A stretch of 64,000 bases of DNA, from NCBI RefSeq assembly GCF_021462225.1, contig NC_061811.1, positions 24,699,663 through 24,763,662 of the forward strand, written 5' to 3'. The notes under the pieces are model-generated. The model ran no database searches. It had not been told where the DNA came from and saw only the letters and a list, made by a program, of their open reading frames with translations. Position numbers and translations under genes: made by a program. This document shows positions 11,352-20,919 of this stretch, piece after piece. How positions within the stretch are numbered: the stretch's first letter is position 1; the number at the start of each line of letters is the position of its first letter. This DNA is from Girardinichthys multiradiatus (lineage: Eukaryota > Chordata > Actinopteri > Cyprinodontiformes > Goodeidae).

Positions 11352-11391
11352 TGACGTCACACGCTCACCGAACTCTAGCCGCCGCCATATT
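11352..11391 (+). promoter_or_regulatory. Promoter-like CRE and YY1 motifs before a THAP-type exon
   Basis: A perfect CRE TGACGTCA (11352-11359) lies 22 bp before a YY1-type GCCGCCATATT (11381-11391). Both are within 75 bp upstream of the ATG at 11424. The 13-mer TGACGTCACACGC here is identical to that in the 2041-2129 array. Confidence 0.55.
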
Positions 11392-11423
11392 GAGTACCTT
11401 CTTTGGTGCCCTGGTCGTTGAAG

Positions 11424-11501
11424 ATGCCGTCCGTGTGTTGTGCAGTTGGGTGTGATAATAAGAAAGGTGACTCAAATATTTCTTTTTATCACTCTCTACC
11501 A
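11424..11501 (+). CDS. THAP-type zinc-finger first exon (partial gene or remnant)
   Basis: The ATG opens a 26-codon frame, MPSVCCAVGCDNKKGD... ending SFYHSLP. This is the N-terminal C-x-x-C half of a THAP zinc finger, a DNA-binding domain found in THAP proteins and in P-element/Kolobok-type transposases. The frame is followed at once by GTAGTG, so exon 1 would end in phase 0 right after the conserved LP, the usual first-intron position in THAP genes. The promoter motifs just upstream fit a genuine first exon. No exon with the remaining AVPTP box or Cys/His ligands was found downstream. Instead the sequence after it is antisense coding DNA of another family, so this is either a broken copy or a gene whose next exon lies far away. 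Confidence 0.55.
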
Positions 11502-11509
11502 GTAGTGAT

Positions 11510-12098
11510 GATAAATCTGCTTGTAATCTTGCATTCGAGAAGAGACTTGTCAGAGGTTGTGGCAAGTTCAGTTGGACAGTCTTTGGTATGTATTTGTCAG
11601 AATGACCCGCGATGACAGACAAAATAGCCGTTCCGTTGGGATTTCCTTCCTGGACATCACACTCATGCAGCTGTTGGAAGAACCTCATGTATTCATCCTC
11701 TGAAGGGACAGGAATGCTGGGCAGTGTAGTGGATTTTGATTTATTCTTCTTGGTCATTGATATTTTGCTCAGTTCCTCATACTGGATTTGAGATGTTTTG
11801 CCTGGAATGACCCAGGCACAGGCCTTCTGAGTGCTGGACTGTCCATCTTTGACATTGACTGCTGCCAGTAGTGCATACATCAGTGCAGCTGCATGGGAGC
11901 ATGCTTCACCCAATCCAAACCCAACTCTGCTGACATTTTGCATTTGATCACCTCGTATGGATCTATACCGATTACAGCAATCTTTGCTTCGTACCTTTTT
12001 AAGTGTTTCTGTAACGCGCTCACACAAAATTTTTTATAAAGCCGCAGTAATGCCACTGTATTTACTATGTAACACCGTTTACAGGTAACAAGGCGCAC
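11510..12098 (-). pseudogene. SWIM-domain protein relic (SWIM/YqaJ-type family)
   Basis: Minus-strand frames carry KIAVIGIDPY (frame ending near 11880) and, in a second frame, GFGLGEACSHAAALMYALL followed by STQKACAW. These are signature segments of a fish and invertebrate family that combines a SWIM zinc-binding motif (C-x-C...C-x-H) with a YqaJ-type nuclease domain. Here the first Cys pair of SWIM is gone, a long stretch between the two signatures is deleted, and the frame shifts between them. The YqaJ nuclease is absent. The last ~45 codons of the longer frame are merely antisense to the THAP exon. I read this as an internally deleted relic, perhaps of a transposon-borne gene. Confidence 0.6.
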
Positions 12099-12119
12099 AT
12101 TCCCGTCACTTACTTCCGG

Positions 12120-12477
12120 TCTTGTGGGAACTATCCACGGTGTAAAAGCTCCAGTTTGAAACTAAATCTGTTGGCCAACCTACACAGGTCCGAAACTTTA
12201 TTTGACATAAAAACATTCAAACCTAATTGGTTCACCATAACTCTAGGGTTAAAATCAGCCTCCATTGTTTTGTTGCCTCGCTTCTTGTGTTATAAAAGAG
12301 ACCGTTCTTCTTTGGCCCTGTCCCAATACTCGCACTTCCACCTTTGTGTTCCTCAATTGCGGGTTCCCGCTGACAGGTTCCAATGTGTAGAATGTCCCAA
12401 TTCTCCATAGTGGTCTTTCACACATCCCCTTTGCACCCTCGATCCACACTTCGGCTAAGCGCGCATCTAAACGTAAA
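12120..12477. repeat. DNA-repeat flank interrupted by the DIRS insertion
   Basis: The left flank has GTCCCAATACTCGCACTTCC and GTGTAGAATGTCCCAATTCTCC. The right flank, after 17517, has TATTACCCACAATTCATTGC. Phrases of this kind occur together in one small fish DNA repeat, suggesting the DIRS element landed inside it. Family and ends are uncertain. Confidence 0.35.
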
Positions 12478-12660
12478 GTTATGCATATAACTACTGTTCC
12501 CTGAAGGAGAGTAACCAAGTACAACACATGAGTATGGGATATCACGGCAAGCGTGTCCTGGCTGAAGCCACATCTTATCACACCTCCTAGGCAAATGATG
12601 TGATGATGACAGGCCCCGCCTGCACTATATACCTGTCCGTCATCGTCGTCATTATTCAGT
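12478..12660. repeat. DIRS terminal inverted repeat (element 3' side)
   Basis: From 12517 the sequence is the reverse complement of 17343-17505 with scattered mismatches; both contain CTCCTAGGCAAATGATGTGA or its complement and CACTATATACCTGTCCGTCA or its complement. The outermost bases 12478-12528 pair with the internal complementary region instead. Confidence 0.85.
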
Positions 12661-12708
12661 TTGATAGCCGCTATTCACCAAGCCCAGCTGAGCAGCGGTG
12701 CAGCCATG

Positions 12709-12797
12709 TGTTGTACTTCGTTACCCTCCTTCAGGGAACAGTAGTTATATGCATAACGTTACGTTCCCTTTCAGTCGATTCACTCAGTACAACACAT
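12709..12797. repeat. DIRS internal complementary region
   Basis: 12709-12759 is the reverse complement of the left terminus 12478-12528 (two mismatches). 12761-12797 is the reverse complement of the right terminus 17480-17517. In DIRS1 this region templates rolling completion of both ends during replication, so its preservation identifies the element's true boundaries. Confidence 0.85.
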
Positions 12798-12860
12798 GAG
12801 TATGGGACATATATAAACGCTCTGCAGAACACCCATCAAACTTGGATCATGCACTCCATA

Positions 12861-13864
12861 CTAGTGTAGCACTTCAGACCCAGCAGAAAGAACAGAGTGA
12901 GCCACAGAACGGGTTGTCACATCCAAACGATAAAACTTTACAAATGTATGCGGTGAAGACCAGCTGGCTGCAGCACAAATGTCACTCATGGGCACCCCTC
13001 TAAATAGGGCCCAGGAGGTCGCTATGCCTCTGGTGGAGTGAGCCCTCACGCCACGTGGCATTGGGAGACCCCTGTTGCTGTAAGCTAGAGAAATAGCCTC
13101 CACAATCTGGTGAGAGAGTCTTTGTCTGGACAGAGCTCTCCCCCTTGCTGGGTTAGCAATACACACAAACAGTTGATCACACAACCTCACAGTCTGTGTG
13201 AGGTCAATGTAACTGCGCAGTGCACGTAAAGGGCACAGGAAGTGTAACCTCCTTCGTTCCTCAGATGCAAAAGGAGGTGGACAAAAACTAGAAAGCTCCA
13301 TAGTCACAGAACTGTAGTCCGAAGGTATAACCTTAGGAAGATAAGCTGCATGAGGACGCAAGGTGACCTTGGAACAATCAGGTGAAAAGTGTATGCAGGT
13401 AGGAATTACAGATAAAGCATGGAGGTCTCCAACCCGCTTTGCAGTTGTCAGAGCAAGAAGCAGAGCAACCTTATATGAAAGGAACTTCACATCTACTGAC
13501 TCCAAAGGTACAAATGGAGAGTCACAAAGAGCTTCTAGTACCAATGTGAGATCCCAGGAAGGAAAACTGAGTTTAATCACAGGTCTGAGTCTATGAACTC
13601 CCTTTAAGAAGCCAGAGGATGAGTACCTGGTGTGACTCCATTAAAATCAATATGGCAGGCAGAAATGGCAGCCAAGTAGACCTTAATTGTGGAAAAGGAA
13701 AGACCTTTATCCAGCAGTTCCTGCAAAAACGTTAAACCTTCTACCATTGAGCACTGAAATGGAACAATGTGTTTGTCCTCACACCACTGCTCAAAAGCCC
13801 ACCATTTAAAAACATATAAGCCTCTAGTGGAGGATGCTCTTGCCTTCTGGATTGTTGCCACCAC
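12861..13864 (-). pseudogene. DIRS tyrosine recombinase (one frameshift)
   Basis: Two adjoining frames make one tyrosine recombinase. The N-terminal core-binding part is 13864-13604 (STRGLYVFKWWAFEQWC). The catalytic part is 13580-12861, with the first Arg in TTAKRVGDLHAL, the H-x-x-R box as RAHSTRGIATSWA and the nucleophile Tyr in FVKFYRLD. The join near 13600 needs a one-base frameshift. The catalytic residues themselves look intact. The enzyme would integrate the circular DIRS DNA intermediate. Confidence 0.8.
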
Positions 13865-14309
13865 ATCAGGGGGGAGGCCTTAGGGTAATAAGCTGGACCT
13901 CTCAGCAGGTAGGCGTGCAGCTTCCACAGCTCTGGGTGTGGATGAAATATCTCCGCCCCTGCCTGAGTGAGGAGATCCCGGCAAATGGGGAGTTGCCACG
14001 GCTCTGCTTCCAGCAGGCTGATTATCTCGGAATACCATGACTTTGCAGGCCAACGGGGTGCTACCAAAATTAGGGACATACCATGTTTGCGCACCCTCTC
14101 TAGTACTGGTAGTATCATTTCCACTGGGGGGAATGCATACAGGAGTACATTGGGCCATGGATGGGCCAGGGCATCCACTCCCAGTGGAGCATTCTGATCT
14201 GTTATGGAAAAGAACGGAGGACAGTGGGTGTTGGCTCTGGTGGCAAAAAGACCTACTGTTGCTGTCCCAAACAGACACCATATCTGTGCCACCATGGAGG
14301 TGTGAAGTC

Positions 14310-14600
14310 TCCACTCTCTCACCCGAGATCCGCCTCTGGACAGAAAATCTGCACCCAGATTCAGTTGTCCCAGGACATGAGTAACTCTGATAGACAGAAA
14401 GCGCATGCTGCACCACTGCAAGAGGGTGTGTGATAGCTTCAGGAGAGGAAGTGAACGAGTCCCTCTCTGTCTGTTTATGTATGAAATCACAGTGGTGTTG
14501 TCTGTCCTGACCAGAACATGTTGGTTTAACAGAAACTGGCAGAAATGTTGCAGAGCCAGCAGAACCGCTAAGAGCTCCAGGTAGTTTATGTGGAGTTTGG
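14310..14600 (-). pseudogene. DIRS RNase H domain
   Basis: Within the frame 15012-13741, the segment INYLELLAVLLAL ... VRTDNTTVISYINRQRG ... LNLGADFLSRG is an RNase H fold of DIRS type, with Glu in YLELLAV and Asp in RTDNTT and in GADFLSR. It degrades the RNA of the RNA-DNA hybrid during retrotransposition. The methylase-like domain found in some DIRS lineages was not recognised. Confidence 0.75.
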
Positions 14601-15005
14601 ATTGTACTGGTGTCCAAACCCCCCTCACCGCCACGCCTATTGGCAAACCTCGGCACAACAGTCCTGGTTCCCGCCAAGGGCTGAGAGCCGACATACAGGC
14701 AGTGGTTATCGTTAGCTTTCTGCTGCGGTGACGCCATTTACACAACCGGTGAGAACGGGTCCACCGCTGGAACGGGCGTATCTTCAGTAGACCGAACGGT
14801 ACTACTGCAATCATAGATGCCATTATACCCATCAGTTGTAAGATAGTCTGGAAACGCAGTTTGTGTCCCAACTGAAACTGATTGAGGCACCGGTGAAATG
14901 TGGCCACTCTGTGGTCGGAAAGATGTGCCCTGCTTGTAAGGGAGCATATTTCCAGACCAAGAAATGAAAATTGCTGACTTGGGATCAGCGAGCTTTTCTG
15001 AGGGT

Positions 15006-15320
15006 TTACCAAAATCCTAAGGCCTGAATGTGTAACAGAACCTGAGACAGCTGCACTGTCGCCTGGTCTCTGGAACTGGCTATTAAAGCCCAGTCGTCCA
15101 GATAAATTAAAATGTGGACGCCTGTTTTTCTGAGAGGTGCTAGCGCTGCCTCAACACATTTTGTAAAGGTGCGAGGCGCTAGAGACAGACTGAAAGGTAA
15201 CCCATAGCAACGGTCCTCTCCATCCAAGGTTGGAGTGCGCATGTGCGCCACATATGGAGATGTGCAGCTGGGCGACTGGCCTGTGGCACTGTTGGCGGAA
15301 CGGTGCTGCCCTCTCCCGAT
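15006..15320 (-). pseudogene. DIRS reverse transcriptase, C-terminal half only
   Basis: The frame carries YGLPFSLSLAPRTFTKCVEA (RT motif B region) and then ILIYLDDWALIASS (motif C, catalytic YLDD). The fingers and motif A, which bear the first catalytic Asp and usually lie about 120 residues upstream, are missing. The sequence before motif B (15340-15608) is unrelated to RT. The element therefore has an internal deletion and could move only with enzyme supplied in trans. Confidence 0.75.
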
Positions 15321-15663
15321 GTGCGAGAGAGGGGGAGCCTCATTTGGCTGTCGCCTGCAGACATTTGATTTTGACTTTTTTCCATAGAAAAAGCTGTCTT
15401 TATTGAAACGTTTGGAGCATACATATAAACATTTGCAACAACTGTAGTGCTCAGAAACACATTCAACGCACCCAAACTGGGGGCTTTTAGTGCAAATGCA
15501 TTTTTGGGGAAATTTTGCTTGGGAGACTGTGTGGGGGAAACGAAGCGCCTCTTGTGACTGGGATCCCGAAAAACACCAGCAAAACATATTTTGGACGGCA
15601 GCCACCAAAAACTGGCAAACATGTCTCCCTGCTCCTGAAACCCCTGAATCTTGAGCACCACAG

Positions 15664-17274
15664 CTAGGAGGACTGTGTCTTCTTCTTCCAGGACGTCAAG
15701 TCCCTCTGGAGCCCCGGAAGAGGACCCCTGCTCCAGGCCGTCTTTCTGGGAGTTTGGCCGTGGTTCTGTGGCTGTGCTGTCTGAGGGCTCAAGCTTACGG
15801 GCCGCGTCATCCTCTTCGGTTGGGGTGGCGGTACAGCTGGTTTGCAAGTGCCCGAGCTGGATTTGGGTCTCACATCTCGGCTGGGGATGACACATCGCAG
15901 TGCTTCGGTCTGCTTTTCCTTCAGCTCGAATTTCGCCTGTATGGTGTCGAGAGATTGCCCAAACAGCCCGTCGGCTACCACCGGTTCATCCAGGTAGATG
16001 GCTATATCCCTATCCGGGATGTCAGAGAGCGTCAGCCACAGGTGCCTTTGTGCAACCACCGTTGATGCCATCCCTCTGCCCAGGGACAGTGCTCCACAGC
16101 GGGATACACGGAGGATGTAGTCAGCGGTGATTCTCACCTCATTCAAGACCGGTATCAAAGGGATCCCCGGCGGTGTTGCGGCTCCAAGCTCGGCCAAGCG
16201 TATAACTTGGTATGTTTGCAGCATGGTAATGGAGCTCAGGGCACGAGCGGTGGTCGCTGGAGCCCTGTAGATTTTTTCCAATTGAGCAGCGGAGAACCTA
16301 CAGTGCTTAGACGGAAGCAATGTTGGACCACCCACACCATGATTTTGGGACGGGGTCAGATATGCTGCCAAAGACAGTTCCATCAGATACTGTCCATAAC
16401 CCGGCACCGTGACGCGGGTGGACAGTGGCTTTTTCCACGTAGACGTCAACTCAGAAACGAAGTCTGGGACCATAGGTAGATGGTGCTTAACTGCGGCTGG
16501 CTCCGAGGGGAGATAAAACCCGGTGAATCATGATGGCTTCTCCGCAGGAGGTGGGAGGGCCATTCCACCTCCAGGATATCAGCTGCACGACGGCAGAGAG
16601 AGAAAAAAGACGTGTTGCCCGGGTCTGCTGGCGCAGCAGCGGTAGTCTGACTCGGCAGAGACTCATCCTCATCATTGGACAGACCATGAACATCCAAACC
16701 GATGTCTAGTACGTCCTCCTCTCCCTGAAGGGGTTCTAGTTGAAGTTGAGACCGAGCACCTTCATTATCGGCTAACCCATCAACATACTCCATATGGTCT
16801 GCCCAGCTGGAAGTGGGGACTTCGACCGAAAAGCCGTCCTTGTCAGAATCGGACGAAACTGGGTTTTCCCGCCTCAGAGAGCAGTGGGTCTCGCCGTGAG
16901 ACAGCCGCCCCTCCCAGCACCTTCTCAAGGAATTTAACCCGCCTCTCCAGGGTCAAGCGACAAAGCTGGCGACAGAACGCACATGCTTCGGGCTCCACCA
17001 ACGCTCTGCGAGCGTGAATTATCCCGAGACAGATGGGACAAGCCTCATGCTGGTCCTTCTCATGAAGCGAGAAGCCGCACCCCTGAAGACAGGGACAAAT
17101 AGACGACTTCTGCTTCGCTTGCGTTAGCTTTGTGCTCATCCCGAACCACGAAAGCCAGACCGAACTGCTTGAAATTAGCGCTTTGCGGACAGACATGCTT
17201 ACCAGCAGGCAGCAGTGACTAACTCCAACAAAAGCAGTTGAACTAATTCCAAGTAGCCTTTCAAAAACAGACAC
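15664..17274 (-). pseudogene. DIRS gag-like region (frameshifted)
   Basis: Three overlapping frames (17274-16843, 16928-16446, 16473-15664) make up the 5' part of the element. The first has a Cys/His-rich stretch (CPCLQGCGFSLHEKDQHEACPICLG). The third has a conserved-looking segment MVPDFVSELTSTWKKPLS...ALSLGRGMAS. The position before RT and the length fit a DIRS gag-like structural protein. It is broken by at least two frame changes. Confidence 0.6.
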
Positions 17275-17342
17275 AGAGCTAACCAGCAGCAGCTAGCTAG
17301 TCTGACTCAAAGAGGTGTTCTTAGCAAGGTTAAGAGCGCAAG

Positions 17343-17517
17343 ACCTGAATAATGACAACGATGACGGACAGGTATATAGTGCAGGCGGGGCCTGTCACCT
17401 GTCGTCATCACATCATTTGCCTAGGAGGCGTGATTAGAGATGGCTTCAGCCAGGGCACGCGGGGCGTGATATTCCATACTTATGTGTTGTACTGAGTGAA
17501 TCGACTGAAAGGGAACG
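17343..17517. repeat. DIRS terminal inverted repeat (element 5' side)
   Basis: Inverted partner of 12517-12660. The outermost 38 bp (17480-17517) also pair with the internal complementary region at 12761-12797. Confidence 0.85.
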
Positions 17518-17595
17518 GACTTAGTCAAAGTATATTACCCACAATTCATTGCTGCATATGAGGTTTTGTGCAAAAAGCTAACAAATTTCCATCTC

Positions 17596-17906
17596 TTAAT
17601 GCATTTCTATATCTCCAATTTTCTTTTTTATTTCTCTAGAAACTGCTATCGGGCTTAGGTTACTATGTTCCTCCTCGTTTCTTAATTTTAATGTTATTTT
17701 AAATTCCTCCCTCAGTATTTTTCTTCTGACGATCCTCTTTTCATCGGAACTGCTTCCTTCCAACTCTTGCTTACTACCCTGACTTTCAACCTTCCCTTCT
17801 TCATCCATTTTCTTCTTCCACGTGCTCTTTCTCTCCTCCTACCTACCAAATACACCTTGTTGCAGCAAACAGAAAGGGGCGGGGACGGACCACACGACAG
17901 ACGCAT
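17596..17906 (-). pseudogene. ORF1 start of an I-clade-like LINE (fragment)
   Basis: From the ATG at 17808 the minus strand encodes MDEEGKVESQGSKQ... then FKITLKLRNEEEHSNLSPI and EIKKKIGDIE. This resembles the beginning of ORF1 proteins of I/Nimb-clade LINEs, which contain a similar LSPIKLTK...IGEI segment. The frame stops after 70 codons. Assignment is by recalled similarity only. Confidence 0.4.
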
Positions 17907-18045
17907 ACCATATTTGAAAATGGTACCATTGTACTCTGGAAATGAAGGGGGCGCTATTTCCTATACCATCTGCAGTATCTCACAAATGGTACCATTGCAC
18001 ATTTCCAAATATGGTATGGGTCCGTCCCCGCCCCTTTCTGTTTGC
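17865..18045. repeat. Perfect 26-bp inverted repeat with imperfect palindromic core
   Basis: 17865-17890 (GCAAACAGAAAGGGGCGGGG...) is exactly the reverse complement of 18020-18045. The arms continue inward imperfectly, and each contains ATACCATATTTG and the self-palindrome AATGGTACCATT. The 129-bp centre completes a hairpin of about 180 bp, consistent with a foldback MITE or a head-to-head duplicated LINE leader. Confidence 0.8.
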
Positions 18046-18349
18046 AGGAGCCAGGTCCTTCTCCTACCTACCGGTGTCCATCCCTCAAAATCCATATCTT
18101 CCTTGTTCTCTACCTGCAATTCCATCTGAACCATTCACATACCAGTTTATGCCGTATACCGCCTTCACCAATATCCAAAAACAAGTTTGTCCAAATCAAC
18201 AAGAAGCCAGTCCGGTGAGCTGCTCTCTGGTCCACTTCCTCATTCAAATCGTGTGGTCTCAGAAAACCAACACTTCGAGAGCTTGCCTGCTGTTGGTCTT
18301 TATAATTACATATTAATATCTATGGAGTGGAGGTTATTCTTCTTCTTCT

Positions 18350-19060
18350 TGTTTATTTTACCAGCGGTTGGAAAACAAATTAATGGTGCATTACCGCCAC
18401 CAACTGGTAAGGACTATGGACCGAATGTCACTCAAAACAAATAACACCTCAGATCCTATCAAACACATTACTCTGTCTCAATTATAAATGGCATGGTAGC
18501 TTTTATGTCTTGAGTCTTTCCAAGATAAATAAATATGGTCTAGTTTTACTTTTATATTCTTAAGGTTTTGAATGATTTGATTTCTCTTATCCTGGTCATT
18601 CTGGCAATGCAAAAACATGTTCTATTGTCTTATCGTTCCCACAGTCACATTTCCCTGTCTGGTTTTCCTATTATGAATAAGTCTGAGTGGTGAAAGAATT
18701 GTCTCCTCCCTCCTGTTCCTTCGTGTTCTTCTCATATCTATTTTCCTTTGAATATTGTAAAAAACTGCCTTCCTTTCTTCCTCCCATTGCTTTTGCCACC
18801 TCTCTCTCATTTTTTTGACTTATTATGCCCTCTATTTCTGCTAAACTAAACCTAATATTAACAATAACTGAAAACCGTTTGGTGCCTTCCTTTGCTATCT
18901 TATCTGCTATTTCATTTGCCTTAACCCCATAGTGGGCTGATACCCATATAAAGTTAGTTGTAGGCCCCATCATATTGATTTTATAAAGTATTAGTTGTAT
19001 CTTAATTAACATGCCTGTTCTGCTATGCTGCAAAATGGCCAAAGATGTACTATTGTGATC
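18350..19060 (-). mobile_element. RNase H-bearing LINE fragment (I/Nimb-like), 3' part
   Basis: Minus-strand codons encode FIWVSAHYGVKANEIADKIA, an RNase H C-terminal signature (W-V-x-x-H-x-G-x-x-x-N-E-x-A-D) found at the end of ORF2 in I-group LINEs. After it the frame runs on as a charged tail. The downstream edge contains CAGTTGGTGGCGGTAATGCA (read on the minus strand), like known LINE 3' ends. The reverse transcriptase is absent. Confidence 0.6.
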
Positions 19061-19377
19061 TTAATAGGCTAACCTCCTCAACCTACTGAACAGCTAACAG
19101 TATCAAAAGCATTTCTCCTGTATAAACTCCCACACTAATCCTTTCCCTACTTTGATCTAAAGTTGTGGGACAATGCACGCTATCCCGATTCGATTAGCTA
19201 TTTTTTTTAAACATCTGTGTATATATGTACATAATTATAATGTTGCTTGATGTATTCCTATACTTTATACACATTGTCCTTCTTTTCCAATACTGTAAAA
19301 TCAGCTGTAGCATCAGGAAGCATCAATGGTGGTATGTGTAGGTATAGGGACTGTTTGCAATACTGTATGTTTAATTG

Positions 19378-19745
19378 ATCAGAATCAGAATCAGCTTTAT
19401 TGTCAAGTTTGTGCACAGAAACAAGGAATTCGACTCCAGGAATGTTTGGCTGTCAGTGACGTTTTCTTTTCTTTTCTTTTTGTCAATATAAATAAAAATT
19501 ATCTTTAAAATGTACATATATACACAAGTTTCTTTACAGAGAAGATAATGCGAAATTACTCTGGGACTCTGACTGTCATGTGTTCATCAGAGAAACAGCC
19601 TGGGGAAGAAACTGTCTCTGTGGCAGCTGGTTTTAGTAAACAGTACTCTGTAGCTCTAAACAGTTTATGTGCAGGGTGTGTGGGATCTGCAGAGATTTTA
19701 ACTGCCTTTTTCCTGATGCTAGACCTGTATACATCCTAGAAAAAG
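19378..19745 (-). mobile_element. Rex1/L2-like LINE 3' fragment, second copy
   Basis: Shares with 8732-9160 the tail AATCAGAATCAGCTTTATTG, the ACAAGGAATT(C/T)GACTC segment, GTTCATCAGAGAAACAGCCT and TGTGCAGGGTGTGTGGGATC. Only the 3' UTR and last codons are present, so it is a strongly 5'-truncated copy. Confidence 0.75.
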
Positions 19746-20580
19746 AGAAGGTCGGACGTAATGATTATTATTACGTTTTTAATACCATAAATACTGAAAT
19801 GTGTTTGCTTAAATGACGATCATAATATTCCTGTTTTATAATTTCCCAATCTAACCTTTAAAGGTACTGTTGCCTTTTTGTCAGTGATTTCTGTTTCATC
19901 CTAAACAACAGACAGTTTCACTTTTATCAAAATAAACTAAACTTTGTCTCTGGTGATATCAAGAAAACAGACCAAAGAACTTTGAAAAACAGATTTCCAT
20001 CTGCCAGTAAATTACAAATAATAAGTTAAACTATTTACCACAATTGTTTCTACTTTGACTCTCAAATATACAAAAAATAAAGATTCTGTCTTGCGAATTT
20101 TGTTACCGGAATTTAAAAAAATTAAAAAAGGATTAAATGTATTTATGATGAATCAAATGAAGCCTTCTTTAAGTTTTAGTTTATGCTTTCTTACATTTTT
20201 TCATTATTTAAATTTTTTTTTTTTTCTAGATCTTACAAATATCCTAGTCCAACTTCAGATTACGTTCATACCAGATAGTTTTGCTTGATCTAAGCCTAGA
20301 TGAAATATCGAAGCCTGAACCAGGGCTTCGGACCGCCATAACAGGGTTTTCTGGTCTATTGCATCATAGAAACGTTAACGATTCTTTTGAGATATAGGGA
20401 TATAGTAATTAAATCCTGACATATAGTTGAGATATGGTTACCTTCCACATGTTCAGTATAAGCCAGTAAAACGGCATATTCAAACTGACGATAGGAAAGG
20501 TTAATTCATGAGCCTTATTTGAATGGCTAAAAGACCCGTTAATTAAACACTGCTGACCATAAACACAATTTTGATTGGTC
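19746..20580. other. AT-rich upstream region of pcnt
   Basis: No repeat or coding signal was recognised. It may hold distal regulatory sequence of pcnt, but no specific element can be named. Confidence 0.35.
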
Positions 20581-20600
20581 AACTGTATTCTATCTTTTAG

Positions 20601-20725
20601 TGACGTCAACATAGGCGGGGCTATAAACGCTAAATTCATTTGATGAAAAAGAATATTACAATTTGATTGGCCCGTTGGTGGAAGAAAAGTGGTTAAGGGC
20701 GGAGTCAAACCGACTTGGCGGCCAT
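20601..20725 (+). promoter_or_regulatory. pcnt: pcnt promoter region
   Basis: Within 270 bp upstream of the start codon lie a perfect CRE TGACGTCA (20601-20608), a GC box GGCGGGG (20614-20620), a TATAAA (20622-20627), an inverted CCAAT box GATTGG (20665-20670), a second GC-box-like GGGCGGAG (about 20698) and a YY1-type GGCGGCCAT (20717-20725). This is the usual make-up of a housekeeping promoter. The transcription start probably lies between 20630 and 20800; the exact site cannot be read from sequence. Confidence 0.6.
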
Positions 20726-20871
20726 ACTGAATGTTGTCTGTTGACAGTTAGTCGTATAAGGCTCAAACATTTTAGTAAAACTAAGTAAGTATTGGATTAA
20801 AGAAGTAGAGTGGCTTTCCTTCCGGTACTGGGACGGATGGCCTAGACTGTCATCGACTGCATTATCAAGCT

Positions 20872-20919
20872 ATGGATGAAGCTGAACGACAAAAGAAGTT
20901 AGAAGCTGGGAGAGCCAAG
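20872..20919 (+). CDS. pcnt: pcnt exon 1 (coding part)
   Basis: Encodes MDEAERQKKLEAGRAK; ends in phase 0 at donor AAG|GTTTGT. The start ATG is chosen because it opens the conserved N-terminal box. Confidence 0.85.

Larger units (their letters stand above)
12478..17517 (-). mobile_element. DIRS1-like tyrosine-recombinase retrotransposon, full length but mutated
   Basis: A 5,040-bp element read on the minus strand: gag-like region (about 17274-15664), reverse transcriptase C-terminal half, RNase H, then a tyrosine recombinase (13864-12861). DIRS elements use the recombinase instead of a DDE integrase and insert circular DNA without target duplications. The termini are about 145-bp inverted repeats (12517-12660 versus 17343-17505). 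An internal complementary region at 12709-12797 matches both outer ends, as described for DIRS1. Coding parts are broken by frameshifts, and the RT lacks its N-terminal palm. The ends meet no duplicated target, as expected. Confidence 0.9.

Noticed and set aside
11365..12027. The 220-codon minus-strand frame as an intact protein
   Set aside because: Only its first two thirds resemble the SWIM family; the end is antisense to the THAP exon, and upstream signature segments lie in another frame.
13834..16479. Plus-strand frames inside the DIRS region
   Set aside because: Antisense to gag, RT, RNase H and recombinase; no independent motif.
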